A stretch of DNA of 64,000 nt, from positions 82,900-146,899 of the forward strand of contig NZ_BBYK01000047.1 in assembly GCF_001570365.1 (NCBI RefSeq), in the 5' to 3' direction. The notes below the pieces were generated by a model. That model did not search any database. It was given only the letters and a program-made list of their open reading frames with translations, and was not told the origin of the DNA. Below, piece after piece: positions 25,934 to 35,005 of the stretch. The stretch comes from Microtetraspora fusca (GTDB taxonomy: Bacteria; Actinomycetota; Actinomycetes; Streptosporangiales; Streptosporangiaceae). The position numbers and the translations under genes were made by a program. Each line of letters starts with the position of its first letter. The first letter of the stretch is position 1.

Positions 25934-27379
25934 TCAACTGGCTTGCCGCCCGCCGGCGGGCACCGGGGGCCGGGACGGAACATGCGGGACGCGCAGCAGC
26001 AGCGCCGCGACCAGGCCGCCGGCGGCGCACGCCGCCGCGATGGCGAAGACGACGCCCGCCGCGGCCGCGTGCTCTCCGGTGCGCGCGAGTTCGGACCGGA
26101 ACACGCCGCTCAGCGCGGCCAGCCCGAGCATGCCGCCGAGCTGGCGGCTGAGCGACTGGACGGCGAGCGCCGCCCCGAGGTCGGGACGCGGCGCGTGGTT
26201 CATCACCGCGACCGAGTAGACCTGGAACATCAGGCCCAGGCCGACCCCGAAGCACGCCGTCCACACGGCGATCGGCCCGGGGGCGACGCCGCCGTACGCG
26301 GTCTGGGCGGCCAGCCCGACCAGACCCGCCAGGAGCAGCACGCCGCCGGCGACGCCGAACGCCTGGGGGTGGCCAAGGCGCGCCATCAGGGGGCTCCCGC
26401 CGAGGGACGCGACGAGCGTCCCCGCGGTGATCGGGAGCAGCGCGGCCCCCGCTCCGGTGACGCTCGCGCCGGACGCGACCATCAGCAGCGGCAGGAAGGT
26501 GATGGCGGCGAACATGGCGAGCCCGGTCACGAAGCCCTGGACGTTCGCCGCGACGAGGACGCGGTCACGGAACAGCCGCAGCGGCACGATCGGCCGGGCG
26601 GCGCGGCGCTCGGCCCGCACCCACAGCGCCGCCAGGAGTACGACGGCCGCGGCCAGGCCGACCACGACCGGCGATCCCCAGGCGTACTCCGTGCCCGCCC
26701 AGCTCGACAGCAGGACCAGACACAGGCACCCCCCGCCGAGCAGCGCCGCCCCGGCGTAGTCGACGGCGGCCGCGCCCTCGGGTCGGGCCAGCCGAGCGGT
26801 GGCGATCAGGACGAGCGCGACCAGCGCCACCGGAACCGTGAGGAAGAACGTCCACCGCCAGCCCATCGCGTCGGTGACCAGGCCGCCGACGAACGGGCTC
26901 AGCGCGGTGAAGACGTTCATCCCGGTGGCGAAGTAGATCTGGTGACGTACGCGCCGCCGCGGGTCGAGCAGCTCGGCGTAGACGGCGACGGCCGACACCA
27001 TCAGCCCGCCCGCCCCCACGCCCTGGACAGCGCGGAAGACGACCAACTCGATCATCGACCCGGACAGCCCGCACAGCACCGAACCGGCCGACAGCACGGC
27101 GAGCGCCGTCACGAACACCGGCTTGCGCCCGAAGACGTCGCCGAACCTGCCGTACAAGGGCGTGGTCACCGTGGAGGCGAGCACGGCGCCCGTGGTGACC
27201 CAGGCGAACAGGTCCAGATCGCCGAACTCCGCGACGACGGCCGGCAGAGCCGCGGCCGTGATGTTCAGATCGACCACGGCGAGCAGCTGGGCGAGCATGA
27301 CGGCCGCCAACGGGAGAATCAGACGGCGGCCGGTCGGCCGGGCGGCCGGATCGGACGCGGTCAGGTCGGACAGCGCCAC
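25934..27379 (-). CDS. DHA2-family MFS drug exporter
   Basis: This 481-residue transporter has about 14 hydrophobic helices. Motif A is LYGRFGDVFGRKP, and motif C (GPxxGG-like) reads SPFVGGLVTDAMGWRWTFFLTVP, typical of EmrB/QacA-type proton-driven exporters. The GTG start at 27377-27379 has GGGAGGG 7 nt upstream. It lies in an operon with the FAD monooxygenase and the ACP, so it is the probable exporter and resistance pump for the product. Confidence 0.92.
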   Translation of the reverse strand: MALSDLTASDPAARPTGRRLILPLAAVMLAQLLAVVDLNITAAALPAVVAEFGDLDLFAWVTTGAVLASTVTTPLYGRFGDVFGRKPVFVTALAVLSAGSVLCGLSGSMIELVVFRAVQGVGAGGLMVSAVAVYAELLDPRRRVRHQIYFATGMNVFTALSPFVGGLVTDAMGWRWTFFLTVPVALVALVLIATARLARPEGAAAVDYAGAALLGGGCLCLVLLSSWAGTEYAWGSPVVVGLAAAVVLLAALWVRAERRAARPIVPLRLFRDRVLVAANVQGFVTGLAMFAAITFLPLLMVASGASVTGAGAALLPITAGTLVASLGGSPLMARLGHPQAFGVAGGVLLLAGLVGLAAQTAYGGVAPGPIAVWTACFGVGLGLMFQVYSVAVMNHAPRPDLGAALAVQSLSRQLGGMLGLAALSGVFRSELARTGEHAAAAGVVFAIAAACAAGGLVAALLLRVPHVPSRPPVPAGGRQAS

Positions 27380-27480
27380 GGATCACCCTCCCCGTGTCCG
27401 CTCTCCGGCTCCGGCGGCACGCACCAGTACAGCTGGGCCGTGCCGAGAAGCCCAAGAAACCGTAGGAACGACTCGCACAT
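27361..27480 (-). CDS. Possible 39-residue peptide between FAD monooxygenase and MFS genes
   Basis: An ATG at 27478-27480 opens a 39-codon frame that starts 8 nt after the monooxygenase stop and overlaps the MFS start by 19 bp. It contains three cysteines and a hydrophobic stretch (FLRFLGLLGTAQLYW). Its first codons (CTA, TTT, CTT) are unlike the GC3-rich neighbours, which argues against strong coding selection. It could be a leader frame that maintains translation coupling, or nothing. No family recognised. Confidence 0.25.
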   Translation of the reverse strand: MCESFLRFLGLLGTAQLYWCVPPEPESGHGEGDPWRCPT

Positions 27481-27488
27481 CGGATGCC

Positions 27489-29072
27489 TCAGCTCCGTCC
27501 GCTCGTCGGCGTGGGGCGCAGTACGCCGCGCAGCGCCGCACGCAGCTCGCCGGCCGGATCGGGGACCGCGTGCGGCCGGCGCCACGCGACGATCCCGTCC
27601 GGGCGGACGAGCACCGCCCCGCCGGCGCCGACGCCGTAGCGGCGGCACCACTCGGCTCCCCCGTCGGCGACGAGGCCGTCGGTCATCGTGGACGCGGCCA
27701 CGTCGACGCCCAGCTCCGCCGACGCGCTCCGGGCCGCCGCCGTCCAGCTCTCCCCGCCCGGCCCGGCGAGCACGGTGAAGGAGCGGCCGAACAGGTCCAG
27801 GGTCGAGCCGCCCGCGCGGGTGAGCGCCACGTGCGGCGCGCGGGTGCCGACCTGACCGCCCGGCTCCCGAGGGTCGGTCACGGGCGGGGCCGCCGGCTCC
27901 GGTTCGGCGAGCGCGCCCGCGCGGTACCGGTGGCCGAAGGTGAGCGTCAGGTCGTCGATCAGCCCGGCGCCCGCCGCCGGAGGCCCGAACCCGGTGCGGG
28001 TGGTCACCCGGCGCAGGCACTGGTCCACGGTCAGGTCGGCCACCGGCGCCCGCTCGGCCTCGTAACTGTCGAGCAGCCCGGGCCCGGCCGGGCCGCGCAG
28101 CACGAGGCCGAGCTTCCAGGCCAGGTTGTGCGCGTCCTGGATGCCGGTGCTCGCCCCGAACCCGCCCACCGGCGGCATCACGTGGGCCGCGTCGCCCGCC
28201 AGGAACGCCCGCCCCTCGCGATAGCGGGTGGCGCAGAGCGCGGACAGCTCCCACGTCTGCCGGTCCAGGATGCGTACGGGCAGGTCCTGCACGCCGAGGG
28301 CCGCGCGTACCAGCTCCAGGCAGCGGTCCTCGGGGTGGTCGGGGGCCCGTTCCGGATGCTGGATGTAGAGGATGCCCTGGCGCAGCGTGTCGTCGTGGAC
28401 CAGCAGCCCGTCCACCCGCTCGTTGCGCACCTGGCAGATGGCGAACCGCCGGTCGCCCAAAGGGCCGCGCAGGTCGGCCTCGAACACGATGCTGAGCTGG
28501 TAGGCCAGCGCGCGTGTCCCCTTGAGCTCGATGCCAAGCCGTTCGCGGGTGCGGCTGCGTGCCCCGTCGGCGGCGACGAGATAGCGCGCCCGCAGCCGGC
28601 CGCCGTCACGCAGGACGAGCGTCACGCCGTCGGCGTCCTGGGTGAAGTGGTCGACCTCACGGCCGAAGCTCACGGCGGCGCCGAGTTCCTCCGCGCGCCG
28701 CCGTACCAGCGGCTCCAGGCGGTCCTGGCTGCACAGCGCCCACGGCGACGGGCTGATCGCGTCCAGCTCGCCGCCCGAGGGAAGGTCCGCGCGGAACAGC
28801 TCACGGCCGGTGAGGCTCTCCACCCGGGCTCGCATCGTGTGGTCGGCGAAGCCCGCGCCCGCCTCCCGTACGGCCGGCTCCAGCCCGATCTGCCGCAGCA
28901 GCTCGACGGCCCTGGGGTTGAACCCCCGGGCCCGGGGGTGGGCGGAGGGCCGGGCCCGCCGCTCCAGCACCTGGCACCGGACGCCGTGCCAGGCGAGGAA
29001 GGCGGCGGCCGACAGCCCCACGACCCCGCCGCCCACGACGACGACGTCGGTCGACTCGGTCCGGGTGCTCAT
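27489..29072 (-). CDS. FAD-dependent aromatic monooxygenase (group A, PHBH fold)
   Basis: This 527-residue flavoprotein monooxygenase has the dinucleotide fold VVVVGGGVVGLSAAAFLAWHG, the DG motif around VAADGARSRTRERLG and the GD motif FLAGDAAHVMPPVGGFGAS. A thioredoxin-like C-terminal domain follows (about 400-527), as in RdmE/PgaE/MtmOIV-type polyketide hydroxylases. It uses NAD(P)H and O2 to hydroxylate or oxidatively rearrange the aromatic intermediate. It is translationally coupled to the O-methyltransferase (ATGA, 29069-29072), suggesting hydroxylation followed by methylation. Confidence 0.92.
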   Translation of the reverse strand: MSTRTESTDVVVVGGGVVGLSAAAFLAWHGVRCQVLERRARPSAHPRARGFNPRAVELLRQIGLEPAVREAGAGFADHTMRARVESLTGRELFRADLPSGGELDAISPSPWALCSQDRLEPLVRRRAEELGAAVSFGREVDHFTQDADGVTLVLRDGGRLRARYLVAADGARSRTRERLGIELKGTRALAYQLSIVFEADLRGPLGDRRFAICQVRNERVDGLLVHDDTLRQGILYIQHPERAPDHPEDRCLELVRAALGVQDLPVRILDRQTWELSALCATRYREGRAFLAGDAAHVMPPVGGFGASTGIQDAHNLAWKLGLVLRGPAGPGLLDSYEAERAPVADLTVDQCLRRVTTRTGFGPPAAGAGLIDDLTLTFGHRYRAGALAEPEPAAPPVTDPREPGGQVGTRAPHVALTRAGGSTLDLFGRSFTVLAGPGGESWTAAARSASAELGVDVAASTMTDGLVADGGAEWCRRYGVGAGGAVLVRPDGIVAWRRPHAVPDPAGELRAALRGVLRPTPTSGRS

Positions 29073-30097
29073 AGCGGACGGCGGGCGACGATCAGCGTGT
29101 TGTGGGCGCCGAGCGAGGACGAGGTGATCTCCGCGAAACCCGCCTCGGTGAGCCAGGTCCGGCACTCCGCCGTCGTGTACTCCGACCCGTGCGGCGTCAC
29201 CATGAGCATGTTCAGGCTGGTGAGCAGGGCGCCGGCCGAGCCGCGCCGGTCCTCGTCGATCATCGGGTCGCAGATCAGCAGCACCCCGCCGGGCGGCAGC
29301 GCCTCGAACGCCGAGGCGACGAGCCGGCGGCGCTCGGGCACACCCCAGTCGTGCAGAACGTGGCTCATGACCAGTGCCTGCGCCGAGGGCATGGGGTCCT
29401 CGAAGAAATTGCCGGCGTGGAACGTCACCTTGCCGGTGAGCCCGAGCTGCTCCATGTGCTCGTGAAACACCGGCTCCACGCCCGGCAGGTCCTGGACGCC
29501 GACGGTCAGGTCCGGGTGGCGGCGCAGGATCGCGGCGACCAGGTTGCCGCGGGCCCCGCCGACATCCACGACCGAGTCCACCGACGACCAGTCGAACGCC
29601 TCGGCCAGCGCCGGACCGATCATGCCGTTGAGGTAATCCATGCCGGCGGTGAAGTTCCGCCAGGCGGCCGTCGTGCGGTACTGCTCGGTGAACATCTCCG
29701 GTCCGGACCCCCAGCGGTTCTGCGGCTCGCCGCTGCGCAGCGCGTCGATGAGCCGGTTCCATCGGGCGTCGGCGTTGCTCAGGAACGCCCCGACATAGGA
29801 CGGCCGGTCCTCGTTGAGGTAGTGCTCCGCGATCGGCGTGTTGCGGTAGACACCGCCCTCGCGCTCAAGCATGTCCAGGGCCACGAGCGCGTCCAGGAAG
29901 TCCCTGGTGCCCCTGGGGTGCAGCCCGAGGCGCGCGCCCAGCTCCTCGGCCGTGGCGGGCCGCTCGGACAGGCTGGTGAACACCCCCAGCTCGGCCGCGG
30001 TGAGGATGGTCTTGCGGCTGAAGTACGCGGTGCCGAGCCGCCAGAGCGGTTCCGCGCTGACCGCTTCGGCGGGCGGGTGGTGCAGGTGCGTGGTCAT
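29069..30097 (-). CDS. SAM-dependent O-methyltransferase (TcmN/DnrK/hydroxyindole OMT family)
   Basis: This 342-residue polyketide O-methyltransferase has an N-terminal winged-helix dimerisation domain (about 15-105, LGVFTSLSERPATAEELGARLGL). The C-terminal SAM domain contains VVDVGGARGNLVAAIL, GVQDLPGV, the FHAGNFFEDP acidic loop and the catalytic-His region MSHVLHDWG. The ATG overlaps the POT transporter's stop (30094-30097). It most likely methylates a phenol produced by the downstream-encoded FAD monooxygenase. Confidence 0.92.
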   Translation of the reverse strand: MTTHLHHPPAEAVSAEPLWRLGTAYFSRKTILTAAELGVFTSLSERPATAEELGARLGLHPRGTRDFLDALVALDMLEREGGVYRNTPIAEHYLNEDRPSYVGAFLSNADARWNRLIDALRSGEPQNRWGSGPEMFTEQYRTTAAWRNFTAGMDYLNGMIGPALAEAFDWSSVDSVVDVGGARGNLVAAILRRHPDLTVGVQDLPGVEPVFHEHMEQLGLTGKVTFHAGNFFEDPMPSAQALVMSHVLHDWGVPERRRLVASAFEALPPGGVLLICDPMIDEDRRGSAGALLTSLNMLMVTPHGSEYTTAECRTWLTEAGFAEITSSSLGAHNTLIVARRPL

Positions 30098-31587
30098 GAG
30101 ACCTCCGTCGGTGAGAGGGCCGGCGTGTCCAGCCCGAGCCGGGTGTTGATGCGCCTGCGGCCGATCGCGAGCGCGGCCGCCACGGCGACCGGAAGCAGCG
30201 ACAGGCCGAGGAAGTACGCGGGAGCGGGGACGGATCCTCCGGACATCGCGACGCGGGCGAGCTGGCCGCCGACCACGGCGCCGACCGCCCCGGCGAGCCA
30301 CCACAGACCCATCAGCTGGCCGGAGGCCCCGGGCAGGGCGATCTGGGCGGTGGCCCCCAGGCCCGCGGCTCCGACGACGAGTTCGGCGCAGGCCTGGAGC
30401 AGGTAGACGACGGTGAGCCACGCCGGCGAGACCGGGCCGGTCGCGGCGAGGCCCGCGGCCGACGCCATCAGCAGGAAGCTGACGGCCGCCAGGGAGAGGC
30501 CCAGCGCGAGCTTGACCGGCACGTTCAGCCTCCGTCCCGGCCCGGTCGAGATCCGGGCCACGACCGGGGCGACCAGGAGCACGAACAGCGGGTGCAGCGT
30601 CTGGAACCAGCTCGCGGGAACGGTGAAGCCGAGGACGGCGCGCTCGGTGGCCACGGCGGCGAACTGGTTGAGCACCGAGTTCCCCTGGCCGGCCAGGAGG
30701 AAGAACACCGCCGTCGCCAGGAAGACCCAGCCGTACGAGCGCAGCCTCCGGCGGTCGTCCGCGCTGACCGCGGGCCCTTTCATGATCGCGCGGGCGTACG
30801 GGATGGGCGCGAACAGGACAAGCAGGCCGAGCCCGGCGACGAAGTGCTCCATGCGGGCGGTCCCGGCCAGGACGTCGAGCGCCGCGAGGGCCGCGACGGC
30901 CCCGACTCCGAGCGCGGTGCGCCGGGCGACGCGCCGCAGGGTCTCCGGGGCGGCCGGCTGGCCGGGCCGCCGCCCGACGTCGCCGAGGTGGCGGCGGCCG
31001 CGCAGGTAGGTGGCCAGGCCGACGCCCATGCCGACCGCCGCGGCCCCGAAACCCAGGTGCCAGTTCACCCGCTCGCCGAGGAAGCCGGTGACGATGGGCG
31101 CGGTGAGGGCCCCGGCCTGGATGCTGATGAAGAACACCGAGAAGCCCGCCTCGCGCCGAGCCGCCGCCCGCTCCGGGTAGAACGCGCCGAGCAGCGCGGA
31201 CAGGTTGGGTTTGAGCAGGCCGGTTCCGGCCGCGATCAGCGCGATGCCGGGGAAGAACGCGGCGCGGAACGGCAGGGCCAGGCACAGGTGCCCGGCGGCG
31301 ATGACGGCCCCGCCGTACCCGACGGCCCGCTGGGCGCCGAAGACCCGGTCGCCGAGCCACCCGCCGGGAACGGACGCGACGAAGGTCGCCGAGACATAGA
31401 GCCCGACGAGCGCGCCCGCGCCGCCCGCGTCCATGCCGAGCCCGCCGTCGCGCGGGGACGCGCTCGCGTACAGGAAGAGGATCGCCATCATCCCGAAGAA
31501 GCTGAACCGCTCCCACAGGTCGATCTTGAACAGCGTGCTGAACCAGCGCGGCTGGCGCCATGGCCAGAGCTCCTGCGGTGGTGACAT
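30094..31587 (-). CDS. POT/PTR2-family proton-dependent oligopeptide transporter
   Basis: This 497-residue membrane protein of the POT family has the signature DLWERFSFFGMMAILFLY in the first helix. GGWLGDRVFG and the conserved FFISIQAGALTAPIVTGFLGE region follow, with about 12-14 helices in all. POT proteins import di- or tripeptides, though some members move peptide-like drugs in either direction. It is the first gene of the operon ending with the ACP, which is unusual in an aromatic PKS cluster. A polyketide-amino acid amide product would be peptide-like, so a role in its transport is possible. Confidence 0.9.
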   Translation of the reverse strand: MSPPQELWPWRQPRWFSTLFKIDLWERFSFFGMMAILFLYASASPRDGGLGMDAGGAGALVGLYVSATFVASVPGGWLGDRVFGAQRAVGYGGAVIAAGHLCLALPFRAAFFPGIALIAAGTGLLKPNLSALLGAFYPERAAARREAGFSVFFISIQAGALTAPIVTGFLGERVNWHLGFGAAAVGMGVGLATYLRGRRHLGDVGRRPGQPAAPETLRRVARRTALGVGAVAALAALDVLAGTARMEHFVAGLGLLVLFAPIPYARAIMKGPAVSADDRRRLRSYGWVFLATAVFFLLAGQGNSVLNQFAAVATERAVLGFTVPASWFQTLHPLFVLLVAPVVARISTGPGRRLNVPVKLALGLSLAAVSFLLMASAAGLAATGPVSPAWLTVVYLLQACAELVVGAAGLGATAQIALPGASGQLMGLWWLAGAVGAVVGGQLARVAMSGGSVPAPAYFLGLSLLPVAVAAALAIGRRRINTRLGLDTPALSPTEVS

Positions 31588-31816
31588 CTACTCCAACTCC
31601 CGAGGTCGGCCGTCGGCGGTGATGCTGGCAGCCGGATCTCGCGCCGCATTCGTGTTCCGCTGGTGCGCTGCGCCCCGCCGGTACGCCACCCGGCGGGCTC
31701 CAGCGCCTCTCCAGGCCGCCGCGACCTTCGGCCGGGACGCTGAGGCCCCCGCGGATCCCGTACGGGCCGGTTCCCGTGCGGACGGCGAGAACCCCCTGGC
31801 AGAGAGGAGTGCCGAG
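31588..31816. promoter_or_regulatory. Divergent promoter region between POT operon and P450
   Basis: This 229-bp gene-free region lies between two divergent starts and must hold both promoters. I saw no clear 11-bp heptamer array and no convincing long inverted repeat here. Confidence 0.4.
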
Positions 31817-33043
31817 ATGACCGCCCAGGAGACCCAGCGGACCGCGACCGGCGACGGCGAGAGGCCGCGCTTCCCGTTCGCGGCCCGGTGCCCGGGAGAG
31901 CCGGCGCCCGAGTTCGACCGGCTGCGGGCGGACCGGCCGGTGGCGAGGGTGACGTTCCCCACCGGGGACACGGCGTGGCTGGTGACCGGCTACGAGGACA
32001 ACCGGACGGTCCTGAGCGACCCGCGTTTCAGCCGGGCCCTCACCACGCGTCCGGGGGCGCCGAGGCTGCAGCCGATCCCGCCCGACCCCGCCTCGCTGTT
32101 CAGCATGGACGCGCCCGAGCACACGCGGTTGCGCCGCCTGGTCGCCCCGGCGTTCGGCAACCGCCGGATGGCCGCGCTACGGCCGGTGATCGAGCGTGAG
32201 GTGGAGCTGCTGGTGGACGGCCTCGTCGCCGCCGGCCCACCGGCCGATCTGGTGTCGGGCCTGGCCCGCCGGCTGCCGATCACGGTGATCTGCGAGCTGC
32301 TCGGAGTACCCACCGCGGATCGCGAGCGGATCGCCGGCTGGGTGGACGTGCTGCTGAGCCTGACCCGGTTCCGGCCGGAGGACGTGGCGCGGGCCAGGGC
32401 CGACCTCAAGGGCTACCTGGAGGGACTGGTCGCCGCCAAGCGGGAGAGCCCGGCCGACGACCTGTTCAGCGAGCTGATCGCGGCCCGGGACTCCGGCGAC
32501 GCGCTCAGCGAGGAGGAGCTGGTGATGATGGGCGCCACCGTGCTGACCGGCGGGTTCCTCAGCACCGCGAGCGAGATCGCCCTGTCGTTCCTGTGCCTGT
32601 TCCGCCACCCGGAGCAGCTCGCCGCGCTGCGCGCGCGTCCCGAGCTGCTGCCGTCGGCGGTGGACGAGTTGCTCCGCTACAACGCGCTGACCACCGGCGG
32701 CGGCCTGCTGCGCGTCGCCTCCGAGGACGTACGGCTCGGCGGCGTGACGATCGCGGCGGGCGAGGCCGTTCTGCCCGCGATCTCGGCGGCCAACCGGGAT
32801 CCCGACGTGTTCGACGAGCCCGGGCGGTTCGACGTGACCCGCGAGAGCAACCCGCACCTGACCTTCGGCCTGGGCATCCACTACTGCCTGGGGGCGCGGC
32901 TGGCCAGGATCGAGCTGGAGCTCGCCCTCGCGGTGACGCTCCGCCGCCTGCCGGGGCTGCGGCTCGCCGTGCCCGTCGGTGAGTTGCGCGCGGAAGGCGG
33001 TCATCTCATCCGCGGCCTGCCGGAGCTGCCGGTCGCCTGGTGA
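31817..33043 (+). CDS. Cytochrome P450 (polyketide tailoring)
   Basis: This 408-residue bacterial class I P450 has the haem loop LTFGLGIHYCLGARLA, the ExxR pair in VDELLRYNAL, and a PERF-equivalent DEPGRFDVTRESN. The I-helix reads VLTGGFLSTASEI. The usual acid-alcohol pair (GxE/DT) is replaced by Leu-Ser, which may mean atypical oxygen activation such as radical coupling. The ATG at 31817 follows GAGAGGAGTGCCGAG. It faces the LuxR regulator convergently with a 1-nt gap. No ferredoxin is encoded next to it. The reaction is unknown. Confidence 0.92.
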   Translation: MTAQETQRTATGDGERPRFPFAARCPGEPAPEFDRLRADRPVARVTFPTGDTAWLVTGYEDNRTVLSDPRFSRALTTRPGAPRLQPIPPDPASLFSMDAPEHTRLRRLVAPAFGNRRMAALRPVIEREVELLVDGLVAAGPPADLVSGLARRLPITVICELLGVPTADRERIAGWVDVLLSLTRFRPEDVARARADLKGYLEGLVAAKRESPADDLFSELIAARDSGDALSEEELVMMGATVLTGGFLSTASEIALSFLCLFRHPEQLAALRARPELLPSAVDELLRYNALTTGGGLLRVASEDVRLGGVTIAAGEAVLPAISAANRDPDVFDEPGRFDVTRESNPHLTFGLGIHYCLGARLARIELELALAVTLRRLPGLRLAVPVGELRAEGGHLIRGLPELPVAW

Positions 33044-33044
33044 G

Positions 33045-33710
33045 TCAGTGACGCGGGCGCGGGCGCACCAGTCCCGACTCGAAGGCGAACACCACGAGCT
33101 GGGCCCGGTCCCGCGCCGCGAGCTTGGTCATCGCGCGGCTCACGTGTGTCTTGGCGGTCGCGGGGCTGACCACCATGCGCTCGGCGATCTCCTGGTTGGA
33201 CAGCCCGGCGGCGACGAGCGCCACGACCTCGCGCTCGCGGTCGGTGAGCACGTCCAGCTCGGGAGTGGGCGGCGGGTCGTAGGTCCGGCCGGCGTACTCG
33301 GTGATCAGACGGCGGGTGACGCTGGGGCTGAGCAGCGAGTCACCGGCCGCGACCACCCGTACGGCCTGGAGGAGCTGGGCGGGGTCGGTGTCCTTGACGA
33401 GGAAACCGCTGGCCCCGGCGCGCAGCCCCCGGAACACGTACTCGTCCAGCTCGAACATCGTGAGGATGACGACCCGCACGGTGTCGAGCCGCGGGTCGCC
33501 GGCGATGCGGCGGGTCGCCTCGATGCCGTCGAGCACCGGCATCCTGACGTCCATCAGCACGACGTCGGGGAGGAGCTCGGCGGCCCTCTCGACGGCCTGT
33601 CCCCCGTCAGCCGCCTCGCCGACCACCTCGATGTCCGGCTCGGAGTCGAGCAGGGCGCGCAGCCCCATCCTGATCAGCGGCTGGTCGTCCGCCAGCAGCA
33701 CCGTGATCAC
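33045..33710 (-). CDS. NarL/LuxR-family response regulator
   Basis: This 221-residue regulator has a receiver with phospho-acceptor D54 in VVLMDVRMPVLDG and K in FLVKDTDP. Its LuxR HTH contains LTDREREVVALVAAGLSNQEIAERM and the recognition segment SPATAKTHVSRAMTKL. The GTG start overlaps the kinase stop (GTGA, 33707-33710). It is the partner of the next gene. Two such pairs lie inside the cluster; targets unknown. Confidence 0.93.
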   Translation of the reverse strand: MITVLLADDQPLIRMGLRALLDSEPDIEVVGEAADGGQAVERAAELLPDVVLMDVRMPVLDGIEATRRIAGDPRLDTVRVVILTMFELDEYVFRGLRAGASGFLVKDTDPAQLLQAVRVVAAGDSLLSPSVTRRLITEYAGRTYDPPPTPELDVLTDREREVVALVAAGLSNQEIAERMVVSPATAKTHVSRAMTKLAARDRAQLVVFAFESGLVRPRPRH

Positions 33711-34870
33711 GCCGCCGCGCTCCGTGCCGGTAGCCTCGCCTGCACCCTGAATCCCTTTCCCTCCGCCGGTCCGGCGGTGAACTCCCCGCCGATGGCCATG
33801 ACCCGTTCCCGCATCCCGACCAGCCCGTTGCCCTCGCGCAGCGGCGCGCCCGCCGGCACGCCGGCGCCGTCGTCCGCGACCTCGACCAGGACGTCGCGAT
33901 CGGTGATCCCGATCGTCACATGCGCTCGGCTGGCTCCGGCATGACGGATGACGTTCGTGAGCGACTCCTGGACGATACGGTAGACCGCCAGATCCACCCC
34001 GCCCGGCAGCTCGGGCCGTTCCTCCGGCAGGGTGACCGACACCTCCAGCCGCGCGTCGCGGGCGCGTTCGACCAGTTCGTGCAGGCGGTCCATCCCGGGA
34101 GCCGGGGCGAGGGGACGGCCGTCGTCGTCGACGGCGCGCAGCACGCCCAGCATGCTCCGCAGCTCGACCAGCACCTCCTTGCTGGCCTGGCGGATGGCGC
34201 CGAGCGCGGCGCGCGCCTGCTGCGGGTCGCGGTCGATCAGGTGCTCGGAGACCCCCGCCTGGAGGTTTATCACCGAGATGCTGTGGGCGAGGACGTCGTG
34301 CAGTTCCCTGGCGATGCGCAGCCGTTCCTCGGTGACGCGGCGCCTGGCCTCCTCCTCGCGGGCCCGCTCGGCCTGGGCCGCCTCCTCGCGCTCGGCCCGC
34401 AGCCGCTCGCGGCGGGCGCGCGTGACCTCGCCGCCCACGAGGATGACGGCCATCCAGGTCGCCAGCCACACCGTGCCCTGGACGTCGGGGGCGCGCCCCC
34501 AAAGGCCGCCGAGCAGGAACGTGGCCAGCGTCCACGCCACCATGGCGGCCACGGAGACGATCCTGCGGCCGGCGCTGACCGCGCTGAAGAGGGCGACGGC
34601 CGGCGGGATGGTGAAGGCCCCGCCCGGCAGGTTGAACACCTGGTAGCACAGCGAGCCCGCCAGCACGGCGACCATCGTCAGCGCCGGCGCCGTCCGCCGT
34701 GCCACCAGCAGCGCCGACATCCCGACAAGGATCAGGTATCCGGCCCAGTCGGGCAGCCGGCCGGGCGTGGACGACCAGGCGATGACCGCCGTCCCGCCGA
34801 CCGTGACGGCGGCGACCGTCGCGGCCAGCAGCAGGTCGATCGCGGCGTCTCTGGACAGTGCGCGCGGCAT
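33707..34870 (-). CDS. HisKA_3-type sensor histidine kinase
   Basis: This 387-residue kinase has an N-terminal membrane region of about four to five helices (roughly 10-150), a coiled-coil Glu/Arg/Ala-rich linker (153-185) and a DHp histidine in RIARELHDVLAHSISVINL. Its HATPase_c region contains ESLTNVIRHAGASRA, VEVADDGAG and GLVGMRERV. It is typical of DesK/NarX-like actinomycete kinases. The start at 34868-34870 is divergent from the cupin-KS-CLF operon with 135 bp between. Confidence 0.93.
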   Translation of the reverse strand: MPRALSRDAAIDLLLAATVAAVTVGGTAVIAWSSTPGRLPDWAGYLILVGMSALLVARRTAPALTMVAVLAGSLCYQVFNLPGGAFTIPPAVALFSAVSAGRRIVSVAAMVAWTLATFLLGGLWGRAPDVQGTVWLATWMAVILVGGEVTRARRERLRAEREEAAQAERAREEEARRRVTEERLRIARELHDVLAHSISVINLQAGVSEHLIDRDPQQARAALGAIRQASKEVLVELRSMLGVLRAVDDDGRPLAPAPGMDRLHELVERARDARLEVSVTLPEERPELPGGVDLAVYRIVQESLTNVIRHAGASRAHVTIGITDRDVLVEVADDGAGVPAGAPLREGNGLVGMRERVMAIGGEFTAGPAEGKGFRVQARLPARSAAA

Positions 34871-35005
34871 AGGGGCCACTGTACGAACTTCAGTGCCTCT
34901 TGAGGAGGAGACCATGAGGCGTGGACGGCTCCTCGATTCCCGCCTGCAATCGTCCGGGCGAACGACATTTCCGGAGAAACCGGCCATTCCTACGAGGGGA
35001 GTCCG

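Noticed and set aside
25943-27778. Plus-strand open frame of 611 codons
   Set aside because: Antisense to the MFS exporter; Arg/Gln/Asp-rich with no hydrophobic or domain pattern.
34871-35005. SARP heptamers upstream of the cupin-KS-CLF operon
   Set aside because: TTGAGGA and CTCGATT occur, but not at an 11-bp period, so no array could be defended.
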